Program-made: the position numbers and the translations under genes
In this document: positions 1 through 9,553 of the stretch, piece after piece
Position numbering within the stretch: the stretch's first letter is position 1
Layout: each line of letters opens with the position of its first letter
Source: Sugiyamaella lignohabitans
Lineage: Eukaryota; Ascomycota; Dipodascomycetes; Dipodascales; Trichomonascaceae
Direction of reading: 5' to 3'
Assembly (NCBI RefSeq): GCF_001640025.1
Contig: NC_031672.1
Location: 5,332,001 to 5,396,000, forward strand
DNA: 64,000 nucleotides
The notes under the pieces: model-generated
What the model saw: the letters and a program-made list of their open reading frames with translations, nothing else
What the model was told of the DNA's origin: nothing
The model's database searches: none

Positions 1-1501
1 ACTCTTGTCCTGACGCTTCGAAAGTAATTGGCTCTGATTCCTTAGAGTCGTCTTGTTGTCCGGTCAATCCCAAGCTACCCACGTCTTTAGAATCTTGCAT
101 CAGGATATCCTTAGACTGTTCAACTGTCTCAAGACTGGGGTCAGCTTCCAAGTCTTTCTCCACATCTACGATTTCTACCTTGGACTTGACGTGGCTAGGC
201 TGGTTCTCAATAATCCGAGGTTGAGGTTCAGAAGGATTCTTATCCGATGCATCAATATTTCCGTCTAATACAGAATCAGATGTCCTATATATAAATTGTA
301 CTTTTGATTTATCATGATTTTGAACAACTTCCATTCTATCATCCATTGGCTCGGTGACGCTACCTCCATCAATTCCTGTACCCGATCCTTCACTTTGATC
401 TGCGGTTCCTGAGCCCATGACTCCGTCATCTCCTTTATCCTTCTTAGCGGTATAATCACTAGCTTTATGCTCGTCCGTCGTGTCACTGTTTAAGTTGTCG
501 CCTTTCAAATTTTCCTCGTCCTTCCGTTCAAGTTTACAATCTTCGCTGATAACCTGGATTGCCTTTTCCTTTCCCATATCATGAAATACAGTAATTGGTG
601 CCCGGCGGTTAAATATTCGTTTAGGGGGGATCAGCTTTGTTGCGCTAATATATCGAATGAACGATTTCATTGGAACTCGTTTGGCAAGCATTGCAGCCCT
701 TCGTCTTTGTTTTCTCTCCTCTTCTTGGGCAAAAAAATAATTCAAAGAAGCCGTGTTCTTCTCCTCAGTAATTTTCGCTTCAGCTAACTTTTCTTCTTGT
801 GTCATTTTTCGAACCTTTTTCACCACTGGAGCAACATAATTAGCTTTACGAGCCTCCTGTTCTTGAAGCCGTTCAATGATATCTTGCTTATTTCGAACGG
901 TCGCTTCACGTTTCGAAACTCTTCGATGTGTTGCTAGTAGATTTTCACTCAATGGCGCAAACTGTTTCTTGAGCTTCGGCGCCTTCTGAACAGTGTGCGC
1001 TTTAGGTTGTTTGAATGTCGGTAATTGGAGCATTTTCTTCTGTTTCAGTTTTTGCTGTTGGCGCTTTTCTTCGCGATTTCTCCTTTGGAGTTCTTTTTCA
1101 CCCTCATCTTCATCTGAGTCACCACCCTCAATAGAGCTGTCATCAGAATCACTGAAATTAGAATCATCTGCGTCGCCGTCTACTTCATCATGCGATCTCT
1201 TGTTTTTCATATGCCTATCTTGACTCTGCGATCCATTCAAAGCTGCTTCATCAACATCTACAGTATCACCTAAGCCTTCATTACCGCTGTCATCTTCTCC
1301 TTCATCATCTTCTCCGTCTTCCCCATCGTCTTCATCCTCTTTAATTTCAAACTCCTGGTCATCTTCAAACTCCATAAAGATATTCTCCTCATCTTCCAAA
1401 GGCTCTTCAGCCTCTAGCAGTGATCTCAGCCGGTTTCCGGCATTGGAACGTCTTGCACGCGTCGCAATTATGCTATCTTCAACAGATAGCTCCTCCTCCA
1501 T
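1..1501 (-). CDS. SWC2: SWR1-complex subunit Swc2/Vps72 (YL1 family), 3' end outside window
   Basis: Histone-binding subunit of the SWR1 remodeller that exchanges H2A for H2A.Z in nuclear chromatin. The frame is open from the ATG at 1501 to the left edge (500 codons). The N-terminus has the YL1 signature TRARRSNAGNRLRSLLEAEE followed by a long acidic stretch of Asp/Glu runs, the histone-binding part. A basic helix with the family motif EEKLAEAKITEEKN and then a run of Arg/Lys residues follows around residues 245-290. The conserved C-terminal YL1_C domain is not reached and should lie beyond position 1. The middle is longer than in human YL1. Identification rests on the N-terminal AGNRL motif plus the AKITEE helix. 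Confidence 0.9.
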   Translation of the reverse strand, partial: MEEELSVEDSIIATRARRSNAGNRLRSLLEAEEPLEDEENIFMEFEDDQEFEIKEDEDDGEDGEDDEGEDDSGNEGLGDTVDVDEAALNGSQSQDRHMKNKRSHDEVDGDADDSNFSDSDDSSIEGGDSDEDEGEKELQRRNREEKRQQQKLKQKKMLQLPTFKQPKAHTVQKAPKLKKQFAPLSENLLATHRRVSKREATVRNKQDIIERLQEQEARKANYVAPVVKKVRKMTQEEKLAEAKITEEKNTASLNYFFAQEEERKQRRRAAMLAKRVPMKSFIRYISATKLIPPKRIFNRRAPITVFHDMGKEKAIQVISEDCKLERKDEENLKGDNLNSDTTDEHKASDYTAKKDKGDDGVMGSGTADQSEGSGTGIDGGSVTEPMDDRMEVVQNHDKSKVQFIYRTSDSVLDGNIDASDKNPSEPQPRIIENQPSHVKSKVEIVDVEKDLEADPSLETVEQSKDILMQDSKDVGSLGLTGQQDDSKESEPITFEASGQE

Positions 1502-1699
1502 AGTTGGCGTGGGCAAGAGTTTGGGTGTAGAACTTATTCAACTTCACTGCAATATCTCGCCAGGGGCAATATCTGCTAGTTATTCAACTGTCATCGGGGA
1601 ATACATAATGAACCGCCAACGTGCATACTATATTTTAGATTTTAGTATTCAAATATCCGTATGATTCTTTCAACAGATCAATTAGGAATAGACTACTGC

Positions 1700-2084
1700 T
1701 TAGCTCTCTGTGTGTTTCTTTATTTTTTTTTTTTGTACTTGGCTTGCCTTTGAAATTGCTTCACCCGGCGACTCTATTGCTGCATCAACAAGCAAGGTAA
1801 TGGTGTCAACGAGGTTCTCAATTACTGATAGTTGAGTAATCCTATTACTGGACCTGAGAATACTTTGCGCATTTCTTCGCAAAAATAAATAATTATACTC
1901 TAACTTGGCTTGCAGGGATAATAAATAAAATTAATCCCTGCTACATGATGAAGATGCATGCAACTAAAATGGGTACTTTTATACTAGCTCTGTAGTTTCT
2001 GCTTATACGTAGCTTCTGTTAGTCATCGAGAAGCTCGAAAGTTCCTACTAACTCACCCTGGGTATCCTCATATATCTTTCTCAT
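1700..2084 (-). CDS. possible two-exon small helical protein, unidentified
   Basis: Tentative gene. Exon 1 would run 2084-2057 (ATG, nine codons, one base) to a GTGAGT donor at 2056. Exon 2 would run 1908-1700 after a TGCAAG acceptor. The join keeps the frame and gives a 78-residue, probably alpha-helical protein: it starts MRKIYEDTQAKLEYNYLFLR, continues with QLSVIENLVDTITLLVDAAI and ends in a Lys-rich tail. The second exon alone has no ATG but is open for about 75 codons with protein-like composition. Weak points: the acceptor is AAG and the best branch site (CTAAC near 2020) is far from it. A competing plus-strand TACTAAC...CAG signal lies at 2046-2092. I recognise no family; small kinetochore or BLOC-type helical subunits are only a guess. 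Confidence 0.38.
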
Positions 2085-2535
2085 TTTTCCAGCTCAAAGC
2101 AATGCATGCTGTCGGAAATATGGCCAATTGAGTGCAGCTACTGCTGTTGATACCGCTGGTGCTGCTCCCTCTGTTACGCAGGCTAGCGGATCTGGTGTTA
2201 AACTCATTGGCTTCTATCTACGTGGTCATTTTTGCGAAGCACGTTCATTATCAACCAATATTTACAAATTTCAGAAAATACGACAAAGTCCCGAGAATCT
2301 TTGATAAGGGTTAGGTTCTACCCCTGATTTATATTAAGAAAGAATCTACTATCATCATATCTGCGCCTAGAATTGTCTTTATTTGAAATTGGTAACTCCA
2401 GTTTCAGCAACTATTCAGCAATCCCAAATTCTTATTACTCATGTATTATTTATTTTAGATATAACTTCACAATTTTACCCCGCATCCCTGAGTGTGGACT
2501 CCGCCGGGTCATCGAGTAGTCTTCTTGTCTCATTA
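2085..2535. other. intergenic, no supported gene
   Basis: Between the tentative small gene and the DPM2 stop codon. A plus-strand frame of about 70 codons rich in Ala/Ser/Thr (2093-2308) follows a TACTAAC...CAG signal but has no recognisable donor or start, so it is not called. Confidence 0.4.
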
Positions 2536-3190
2536 TTAGGCCTTCTTTTTGGCCTGCTGCTTGAGCTTCTCCTTCTTCGCTGACTGTAAGAGTACATTGC
2601 CAACAAAACTCCCAACGACAAATAGACCAACCAAAATAAGAATCACGGGTATGCGAACAGCCCATTCCCTGGGAGGGAACAGAGAATATAAGAAATGGGG
2701 TTCGTCTACAAATGGCTATACCGGCATGTTAAAACCTGGCTTCTCCCTAGTTACTTGTATATGGGGCCAATTAACCCCAATCAGACGAATTCTGGTCTCA
2801 GAATACTGAACAAATACTTACCAAAACAAACGTCCATGATGTATAGTATACAAATACGACAGTAGCAACTGTCAACATTGTCAATCCAACCAAGAAATCA
2901 AGTGACTGTAGTCAACGTTAGGATTGTGGTCTCGTCAAACTCTACAGACCCGTGACGTTCGTGATAATGATAGGGCCATTTGGCAGTTATCACTAACTCC
3001 CGGTTCTATTTGCCTCGACTCTATCTTTGCCTAATAAGGGTGACCCATCCTGCCTGTGTGAAAAAGTCATAAGTCGCTTTGGTGCAGAGTATTAAGCTAC
3101 AATAATCACAAAGAGCTAGAATCCTTGCAGCGCTATCAATTGAATGGTCGGTAGAACAGTACCTGATATGATGTACTTCGTACTTACCAT
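2536..3190 (-). CDS. DPM2: dolichol-phosphate mannosyltransferase subunit 2, three exons
   Basis: Small ER membrane subunit that stabilises the Dpm1 catalytic subunit with Dpm3 for dolichol-P-mannose synthesis (N-glycans, GPI anchors, O-mannosylation). Exons: 3190-3188 (only the ATG), 2905-2822 and 2715-2536, all joined in phase 0. Intron 1 runs GTAAGT (3187) to CTAACGTTGACTACAG; intron 2 runs GTAAGT (2821) to TTTAAC...TATAG. The 88-residue product has two membrane helices, one around LVGLTMLTVATVVFVYYTSW and one around AVRIPVILILVGLFVVGSF. Between them is the family motif PFVDEPHFLYSLFPPREWA, and a lysine-rich cytosolic tail follows. Human DPM2 is 84 residues with the same plan. Saccharomyces lacks DPM2, so this yeast uses the three-subunit enzyme. 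Divergent to SOD2. Confidence 0.9.
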
Positions 3191-3775
3191 ACTGAATCCG
3201 ACTCTGTTAATTGGTTTCCGAACCACTATCTCAATAAGAAGCTCGCTTATATTGCAACGCGTGTTCATGGGCGCCAGCTTTCATGATCTGGCAATCCCTG
3301 CCCATACGTCATGTGATTACTGGATGATATCTACGCACCCTAGCCCACATGGTCGAGACTGCTATAGTACTTGGCTGACCGAAACCCGATGACTGAAAGC
3401 AATCTTGGTGCTGAAAAAAAATCACAATCAATTGTTGGCCTAGAAAAATAATGACCACCCAGTGTGGGATAATGTGCCGCAAAGTTGTAGTTAGTGCAAA
3501 TCCAAGCGGATTCCTGGCTCCTCTATTCCGTCCTCGGAAATCGGGGGGAGAGGAGAGGAAGCGGCGTGAGCGGCGACCAATTATGACGTGCGACAGGCAC
3601 TAGAGATTGCGGCAAATGTCTCTTGTGTAAGCAATGATGCATATTGCCTACATATAATATTCGAATATAAGTAAACAATCCTCGCTTAGTTCATTGTCTA
3701 GCGAATTCTTGGAAGTTGCTTGAAAATCTTGGTATAGTGTCTTGCTCTCGATATTTTAGGATAATTGGAAACAAA
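3191..3775. promoter_or_regulatory. bidirectional promoter region of DPM2 and SOD2
   Basis: 585 bp between two divergent starts. A G-rich tract near 3541-3556 contains the reverse of CCCCT-type stress elements, which would suit SOD2. No other structure is obvious. Confidence 0.4.
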
Positions 3776-4545
3776 ATGGCTCTCTCAATTGCTCGCAATT
3801 CTCTTCGTCGTGCTGCGCTTCCTAAAGTAGCTACTTTTTCAACTGTCTTCGCTCGTGGTAAAGCGACCCTCCCCGACCTTGACTATGACTTCGGCGCTTT
3901 GGAACCTTTCATTTCTGGGCAAATTAATGAGGTATGTTTATGGCTTGTTGAGTGGGTCTGGTTTGCGTTTTATATTAATTTTTTATGTGCCCAGCTTAGC
4001 ACTTTCTAACCCTGCTATAGCTTCATTATACCAAGCACCATCAAACATATGTGAACTCTTACAATGCCGCCATCGAGAAGCTCTCCCAGGCCGAGAAGGA
4101 TGGTGACATCAAAGCACAGATTGAATTGGGACCAGTTATTAACTTCCATGGTGGTGGCCATATTAATCACTCTTTGTTCTGGAAGAATTTAGCCCCCCAG
4201 TCTGCTGGTGGTGGTGAGCCCCCAGCAGCTGGTAGTCCTTTGGCAAACGCAATTGAGCATAACTTTGGCTCTCTTGATAGTTTGATTGGCAATGTCAATG
4301 GTAAGCTCGCTGGCATCCAAGGATCTGGCTGGGCTTGGATCGTCAAGAATAAGGAGAATGGTGCTTTAGAGACTATCACCAAAGCTAACCAGGATCCTGT
4401 TACTGGACCTTATATTCCAATTGTCGGTATTGACGCTTGGGAGCACGCCTATTATTTGCAATATAATAATGTCAAGGCTGACTATTTCAAGGCTATTTGG
4501 AATGTCATTAACTGGAAGGAGGCTGAGCGTCGTTTTGGTGCTTGA
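3776..4545 (+). CDS. SOD2: mitochondrial manganese superoxide dismutase
   Basis: Dismutates superoxide to H2O2 in the mitochondrial matrix. Two exons, 3776-3931 and 4021-4545; the intron starts GTATGT and ends CTAACCCTGCTATAG, in phase 0. The 226-residue product starts with a basic presequence (MALSIARNSLRRAALPKV...). The mature enzyme begins near LPDLDYDFGALEP. The four metal ligands are present: His54 in the LHYTKHH segment, His102 in GHINHSLFW, and the Asp and His of GIDAWEHAYYLQY. The intron separates the presequence and first helix from the rest of the enzyme. Length and spacing are those of the tetrameric mitochondrial Mn enzyme. Confidence 0.97.
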
Positions 4546-5052
4546 GTCCTTCTGATGCTTGGATATTATGTGTAACTAGATATCTTCAGTCATTAGCATC
4601 TGGTATATAATGATTTAAATGGATAGTAAACAATAAATCCTGTTGCACATTGTTCCTACAGCGAAATATGCATGTCATATCTAAACCACATAATATAATT
4701 AATTGGTATAGTGGTCCTTTTTTTTTTTTTTGTTCAATCTTCATTTTTTCTCTAAGCAACAATATCAACAAATAAAAATACGAAAGTCACTGAAAAACAA
4801 CAAAACCAGGGACCATAGAATCCAAAAAGACAATATCTGCAAACCGAGCCCCACAGCAAGAGATATGGGGCATGAGCGGCGACTATACTTTCAAAATAAG
4901 AAGCTGGTATAGAGATTTAAGATCGGAGATGAAAATTTGCAAGTATAGCAGAGTGAGTCCTGTAGGTAGCGATTGAAAAAGAAAACGGACGAAACCTTCA
5001 AAACTACAATGGTTAGTTCATTAGAGTCCAACAATATCGGAGTTCAACAATC
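4546..5052. other. intergenic, AT-rich
   Basis: SOD2 3' region followed by the upstream flank of the tRNA pair. It holds a 14-base T run near 4718. No gene seen. Confidence 0.5.
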
Positions 5053-5149
5053 GCCTTGCTAGCTCAATCGGTAGAGCGTGTGACTCTTAATAGCTCTGAT
5101 AGAGATAAAAGTCATCACAAGGTTGTGGGTTCGACCCCCACGTAGGGCT
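5053..5149 (+). tRNA. tRNA-Lys (CTT) with intron, copy 1
   Basis: Cloverleaf read directly. Acceptor stem GCCTTGC pairs with GTAGGGC. The D-arm is GCTCAATCGGTAGAGC. The anticodon stem TGTGA/TCACA carries loop CTCTTAA, and the T-arm contains GGGTTCGACCCCC. Anticodon CTT is at 5086-5088. A 24-base intron (5090-5113) sits at the usual 37/38 position. The mature form is 73 nt with discriminator T. A T6 terminator starts at 5152. Confidence 0.95.
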
Positions 5150-5218
5150 TATTTTTTGTTTCGAAGGTTTACGTGCATTTACTGCCTTAGGTAATCAAGG
5201 TAAGACGGATGTTCGACC

Positions 5219-5315
5219 GCCTTGCTAGCTCAATCGGTAGAGCGTGTGACTCTTAATAGCTCTGATAGAGATAAAAGTCATCACAAGGTTGTGGGTTCGA
5301 CCCCCACGTAGGGCT
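5219..5315 (+). tRNA. tRNA-Lys (CTT) with intron, copy 2
   Basis: Identical over all 97 bases to the copy 166 bp upstream, including its 24-base intron (5256-5279). Anticodon CTT is at 5252-5254. A T6 terminator starts at 5318. The spacer between the copies is not duplicated, so the repeat unit is essentially the tRNA gene itself. Confidence 0.95.
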
Positions 5316-5563
5316 TATTTTTTGAAGAATGGCACTTTTTTTTCTCCCATGAAGTCAATAAAAAACGCCATGAGAAGAACTTAAAATGGTCATAATAACC
5401 GGCAGATACATGAAAAGGAAGCATGATGCACCTTCCCCTCCTGTAACCCCTTAGCTGTAGTATAGATACTCTCGGCACAACCCATACCCTAAACTGATGA
5501 CTGAGATCCGGAATTTTTCAGATATTGAACACAACCAGACCCAAAGTGAGATTGTGAGTGATA

Positions 5564-6847
5564 ATGTCGACACCAGCTGAATTGGCCAACAATGTGGAGC
5601 AAATATCTCTGAAAGAGGAACAAGCTCAAAAAATCACTCCCTGGGAAGTCGAAGGAGCGGTTGTGGATGGAGAATCCCAAGGAGTTGATTATGACAAGAT
5701 TATCAAAGAATTTGGTACAACTCCGCTGACATCCGAAACTTTAGAAAGATTCGAGAAGCTGACAGGTCACAAGCCTCATAGGCTACTTAGAAGAGGTACA
5801 TTTTTCACAGATCGTGATCTCAGTATTATTATGGATAGATATGAGCAAGGAAAGCCGTTCTTTTTATATACTGGCCGTGGCCCCTCAAGTGACAGCATGC
5901 ATTTGGGCCATATGATCCCATTCGTGTTTACCAAATGGTTACAAGAAGTTTTTGACGTTGCTTTAGTCGTTGAAATGACAGACGATGAGAAGTTTTTATT
6001 TAAGCAAAACCTCACCATCAAAGATACCAAGGGCTTTTACATGGAGAATGCCAAGGATATTATTGCCGTGGGATTCAAGCCTGAGAAGACGTTCATCTTT
6101 TCTGATCTCGACTATATGGGAGGACCCTTTTACGAAAATGTTGTCAAAGTCTCCAGACAAATAACAACTACTACTGCTAGAGCTGTGTTTGGATTCAAGG
6201 ATTCAGATAGTATTGGCCGAGTTCACTTTGCATCCATCCAGATTGCATCTGCCTTTAGTAACTCGTATCCACACATTTTTGGCACTCGTGCTGATATTCC
6301 CTGTTTGATTCCATGTGCAATTGACCAAGACCCTTATTTCCGGGTCTCTAGAGATGTTGCTGCTAAGCTCAAGTATCCCAAACCCGCTAGTCTGTATGCG
6401 AAGTTCTTTCCCGCTTTACAAGGACCATCCTCGAAAATGTCTGCCTCTAACGAGGCCTCAGCTATCTTCATGACAGACACAGCGAAACAGGTTGCCAAGA
6501 AAATTAACAAACATGCATTCTCTGGTGGCCGTGCCACTCTCGAAGAGCATCGTGAACTTGGTGGTAACCCTGATGTTGATGTCGCCTTCCAGTACATTTC
6601 TTTTTTCCTTGAGGATGATGACGAATTGAACCGCATCGCAACAGACTACCGTGCAGGAAAGATTCTTTCTGGGGAGATGAAAGCCCAGGCAATTAAACTT
6701 TTGCAAGAATTCCTTGCTGAGTTTCAGGAGAGACGTAGTAAAGTCACTGACGAGGATGTTCGCTTCTACGCTGACACAACTAGAAAGTATGAATATATTC
6801 CGGACAAGGTTAGACAAGCGGCGTCACCTACCACCTCGTCTGCTTAA
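5564..6847 (+). CDS. WRS1: cytosolic tryptophanyl-tRNA synthetase
   Basis: Class I synthetase that charges tRNA-Trp in the cytosol. 427 residues from the first ATG (5564). There is no mitochondrial presequence; the N-terminus is acidic. The Rossmann-fold signature appears as HLGHMIP near residue 112, after the eukaryotic-type segment YTGRGPSSDSMHLGH. The KMSKS loop appears as SSKMSAS near residue 293. Length and sequence match the eukaryotic/archaeal TrpRS family, not the bacterial-type mitochondrial enzyme. Confidence 0.95.
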   Translation: MSTPAELANNVEQISLKEEQAQKITPWEVEGAVVDGESQGVDYDKIIKEFGTTPLTSETLERFEKLTGHKPHRLLRRGTFFTDRDLSIIMDRYEQGKPFFLYTGRGPSSDSMHLGHMIPFVFTKWLQEVFDVALVVEMTDDEKFLFKQNLTIKDTKGFYMENAKDIIAVGFKPEKTFIFSDLDYMGGPFYENVVKVSRQITTTTARAVFGFKDSDSIGRVHFASIQIASAFSNSYPHIFGTRADIPCLIPCAIDQDPYFRVSRDVAAKLKYPKPASLYAKFFPALQGPSSKMSASNEASAIFMTDTAKQVAKKINKHAFSGGRATLEEHRELGGNPDVDVAFQYISFFLEDDDELNRIATDYRAGKILSGEMKAQAIKLLQEFLAEFQERRSKVTDEDVRFYADTTRKYEYIPDKVRQAASPTTSSA

Positions 6848-6964
6848 TAAATATCTGTAGTTTTATAGTCTAATACAGAATGAACTGCTCACCACTGGAA
6901 ATCGGTGATACCTTAATACAGGTTGAGATTTAATTAATTCATTTATTTCTATTTACAAGATAGG

Positions 6965-7582
6965 TTACGAGGATGCAGATTTCAAATGTTCCACCAAAGC
7001 ATCAATGGTAATGATCTTCATATTATGTTCCTTAGCGAATTTGAGACAGTCATCCCTCCGAGCCATAAGACCATCTTCATCACGAACAATTTCGCAGATA
7101 ACGCCCGCTGGTTCAAATCCTGCAAGCCTGGACAGGTCGACAGCGGCTTCAGTATGTCCTCGGCGAGCAAGAACACCTCCATCCACAGCACGTAATGGTA
7201 ATAAATGACCAGGTTTAAGGAAATCGTCGGCCTTAGTAGTGGGATCAGCCAATTTTCGAGCAGTAAGTGCTCTATCATGAGCTGAAATACCAGTAGTAGT
7301 ACCCTCTGCAAAATCAACACTAACAGTATAGGCAGTACCATGACGGTCAGATCTGTCCGCAAGCATCAATGGTAGTTCTAACCTATCAGCAATCTCTTTA
7401 CTGACGGGCGCACAAACATATCCAGACGAGTATCTGACAAGGAATGCCATTTTTTCAGTAGTGACTTGGGACGCAGCGATAATTAGATCACCTTCGTTTT
7501 CTCGACTTTCGTCATCAAGGACAACTAAAAACTGTCCTTCCTTATAAGCCTTAATGGCATCAGGTATGGAATCGAAAGACAT
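6965..7582 (-). CDS. RIB3: 3,4-dihydroxy-2-butanone-4-phosphate synthase
   Basis: Riboflavin biosynthesis: makes the four-carbon donor for lumazine from ribulose 5-phosphate, with Mg2+. 205 residues, the usual length of stand-alone fungal RIB3. The acidic active-site loop DDESRENEGDLIIAA is near residue 22. RHGTAYTVSVDFAEGTTTGI carries the substrate-binding residues, and RRGHTEAAVDL lies near residue 140. It is convergent with WRS1, with about 115 bp between stop codons. Confidence 0.96.
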   Translation of the reverse strand: MSFDSIPDAIKAYKEGQFLVVLDDESRENEGDLIIAASQVTTEKMAFLVRYSSGYVCAPVSKEIADRLELPLMLADRSDRHGTAYTVSVDFAEGTTTGISAHDRALTARKLADPTTKADDFLKPGHLLPLRAVDGGVLARRGHTEAAVDLSRLAGFEPAGVICEIVRDEDGLMARRDDCLKFAKEHNMKIITIDALVEHLKSASS

Positions 7583-9553
7583 TATTCGATACTAAATTTA
7601 AAATGTCTACCAGGTCCTTTATTGATCTTGGGAATGCTAGCTTACTCACTTAAACAGGAGATGTGGGATAGCGCGGCGTTGGTCAGTAGTGGCAGATGCA
7701 AGGCTATATGATGATGAGCTGGAAAACCGCTCGATGCACGCTAGGTAGTCAATCAATTTGTCAGATAGCTGGTGATATCGATATAAACAAATGTTTTTAG
7801 GATGATTCTATCTTTTAGTGAGCAGGAATGACTTTAATTTATAAATCTTTTGATTCTTCCTACTAGTACGTTAATGGGAGGTAAGTGTTTTGAGGAGTCT
7901 AGGCCAATGATAATCGAGGGTGCCAATTTAACTTGAGAGTAGGTTTTGTCCAAGGAAATGTATGCTGCACTGCAACCTTCTTTCACAACAAACTCTAGTA
8001 TGTCCTATAATCTTAAAAATAAAATTGGAGCTAGTTATATGGTATTAAAAGAAATAGAAAATGTGCCCCATATATGGCTCTTCTCGGAGTCCCGCTAATG
8101 AGTAATATTGGAACGGTGTCGAGCAGATGCACGCATAAATGTGTGACGATCCTTTAGTAATATTTATTCATGGTTATATCACATATGCACGCAAAACGGT
8201 CTCGGGGCTTGCTAATGTAACAGAGACAGCTACGATTAGTCATGATGCTATTATCACTGTGGGCCCGTTGAATCCCTGTCCCACAAATAAAGGCTTTCTC
8301 CCTCGATGCAGAGCACTGCCTGTCCTGTATTTTTGTTTTGCAGGCACAGACGCGAGTGATGAGCAGTGGAACCAGCATGACGAAAAAAATTGAGTGCTAT
8401 AGTGGGACTGCCCGGAATACGTATGTCACCCTGTGCTGATGAACAGGGTTCTGCATGACAGTGGGTCATCAGCATCGGGTTAGGTATTTGATGGGTGATA
8501 TCACTTATAGATTTGATCTGATAGTTAGTAATAAGATCTGATAAGGCGGCGTTGAAGTTGCTATTTTTTGGAATTAATGTTAGACACTTCTGTGAATTGG
8601 CGTGGTCCTCGGTATAGAATTTAGTGGTAGATATGCTATGTTATGTGGGCTGATGTTAATTGAGTAAGCAAACGAGAGTATTTAGTCAAGTGTCGAAGTG
8701 TTTAACCTCACATTCCGCGTTCATTGAGTGTAATGTGTCTTTGTCTACTATTACTGATTTGTCTTCACCGAAAGTGTTCCTGAGGTCAATCGCCCTGCTT
8801 CAACGAGTCATTTTGTAATTAGGCGCTAGTTTATACAAATCTGGAAATGACTTACGGTCTTAAAGTGGAGATGTCAAATATCTTTCAAGTTTGCGGGGTA
8901 CTCAATGACAGGGCATAGTAGGACATCTTACCATACTGTTAGCGACACATGGCCATTGTTGTTCATGCCAATAAATTCGAATTGTGTAACTAATTTGATA
9001 CCCGATAGGTCGCGACCTGCGGAGATGAATGGTACAGCGTCTAAATTGATTCGCTACATTAATATGCCGATGAAGTACCCCACGCGAAACGCGAGATGCG
9101 CCGTCCACTTAATTGTTAGATAGCGAAGACAGAGGCTTCACAAAGCAAAGGAAATAGAGATAAAAATCGCCTGGTCTCACAAATGGTTGAGTTGTAAATT
9201 GTATGGACGTTTCATTTTATATCATCTCCGAGAAGTTGAGTATGGATTTGTATTACCCTAATCTCTCCCGAATTAAATAACACACTAATGCACCCCGCGT
9301 CTTACCCCTCATTGCATCATGGAGGGGGAGTCGAAACTACCCCACCAAATTCACGCTTCCGAAAGGGCTCCGGGACAGGATGGTGTGGGGTGAGGTGGCC
9401 TGACACAGATGAATTAGATAGGGACAGCAACTATAAAAGCAGAGTATGATCCCCTCTTACCAATTACTTCTTTCGTGAATTACTTCTAGTTGGACTGGGA
9501 CAGGTGTTCTAAATTTTCCTACTTCATTGATTTTATATTTATCACACAAGATA
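7583..9553. other. gene-poor interval upstream of RIB3 and the aldehyde dehydrogenase
   Basis: Nearly 2 kb between two divergent starts. All frames are short. Several isolated splice-like signals (GTAAGT at 7881 plus; TACTAAC near 8524 minus) do not join into a sensible protein. The last 250 bp form the aldehyde dehydrogenase promoter, with AGGGG/CCCCT-type stress motifs around 9300-9330. No ncRNA recognised. Confidence 0.4.
9432..9438 (+). promoter_or_regulatory. TATA box of the aldehyde dehydrogenase gene
   Basis: TATAAAA about 115 bp before the ATG, a normal distance for a regulated yeast promoter. Confidence 0.55.

Noticed and set aside
2093..2308. Plus-strand Ala/Ser/Thr-rich frame after a TACTAAC...CAG signal
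   Set aside because: No donor or start codon upstream that would make a gene, and it overlaps the first exon of the tentative minus-strand gene.
8139..8393. Plus-strand 84-codon frame with a hydrolase-like VIFIHGY
   Set aside because: Isolated motif without a nucleophile elbow or further hydrolase motifs; probably chance.
8254..8520. Minus-strand frame of about 90 codons following TACTAACTATCAG
   Set aside because: The only candidate donor (8854) is preceded by no open frame with an ATG, and the peptide has no family-like pattern.
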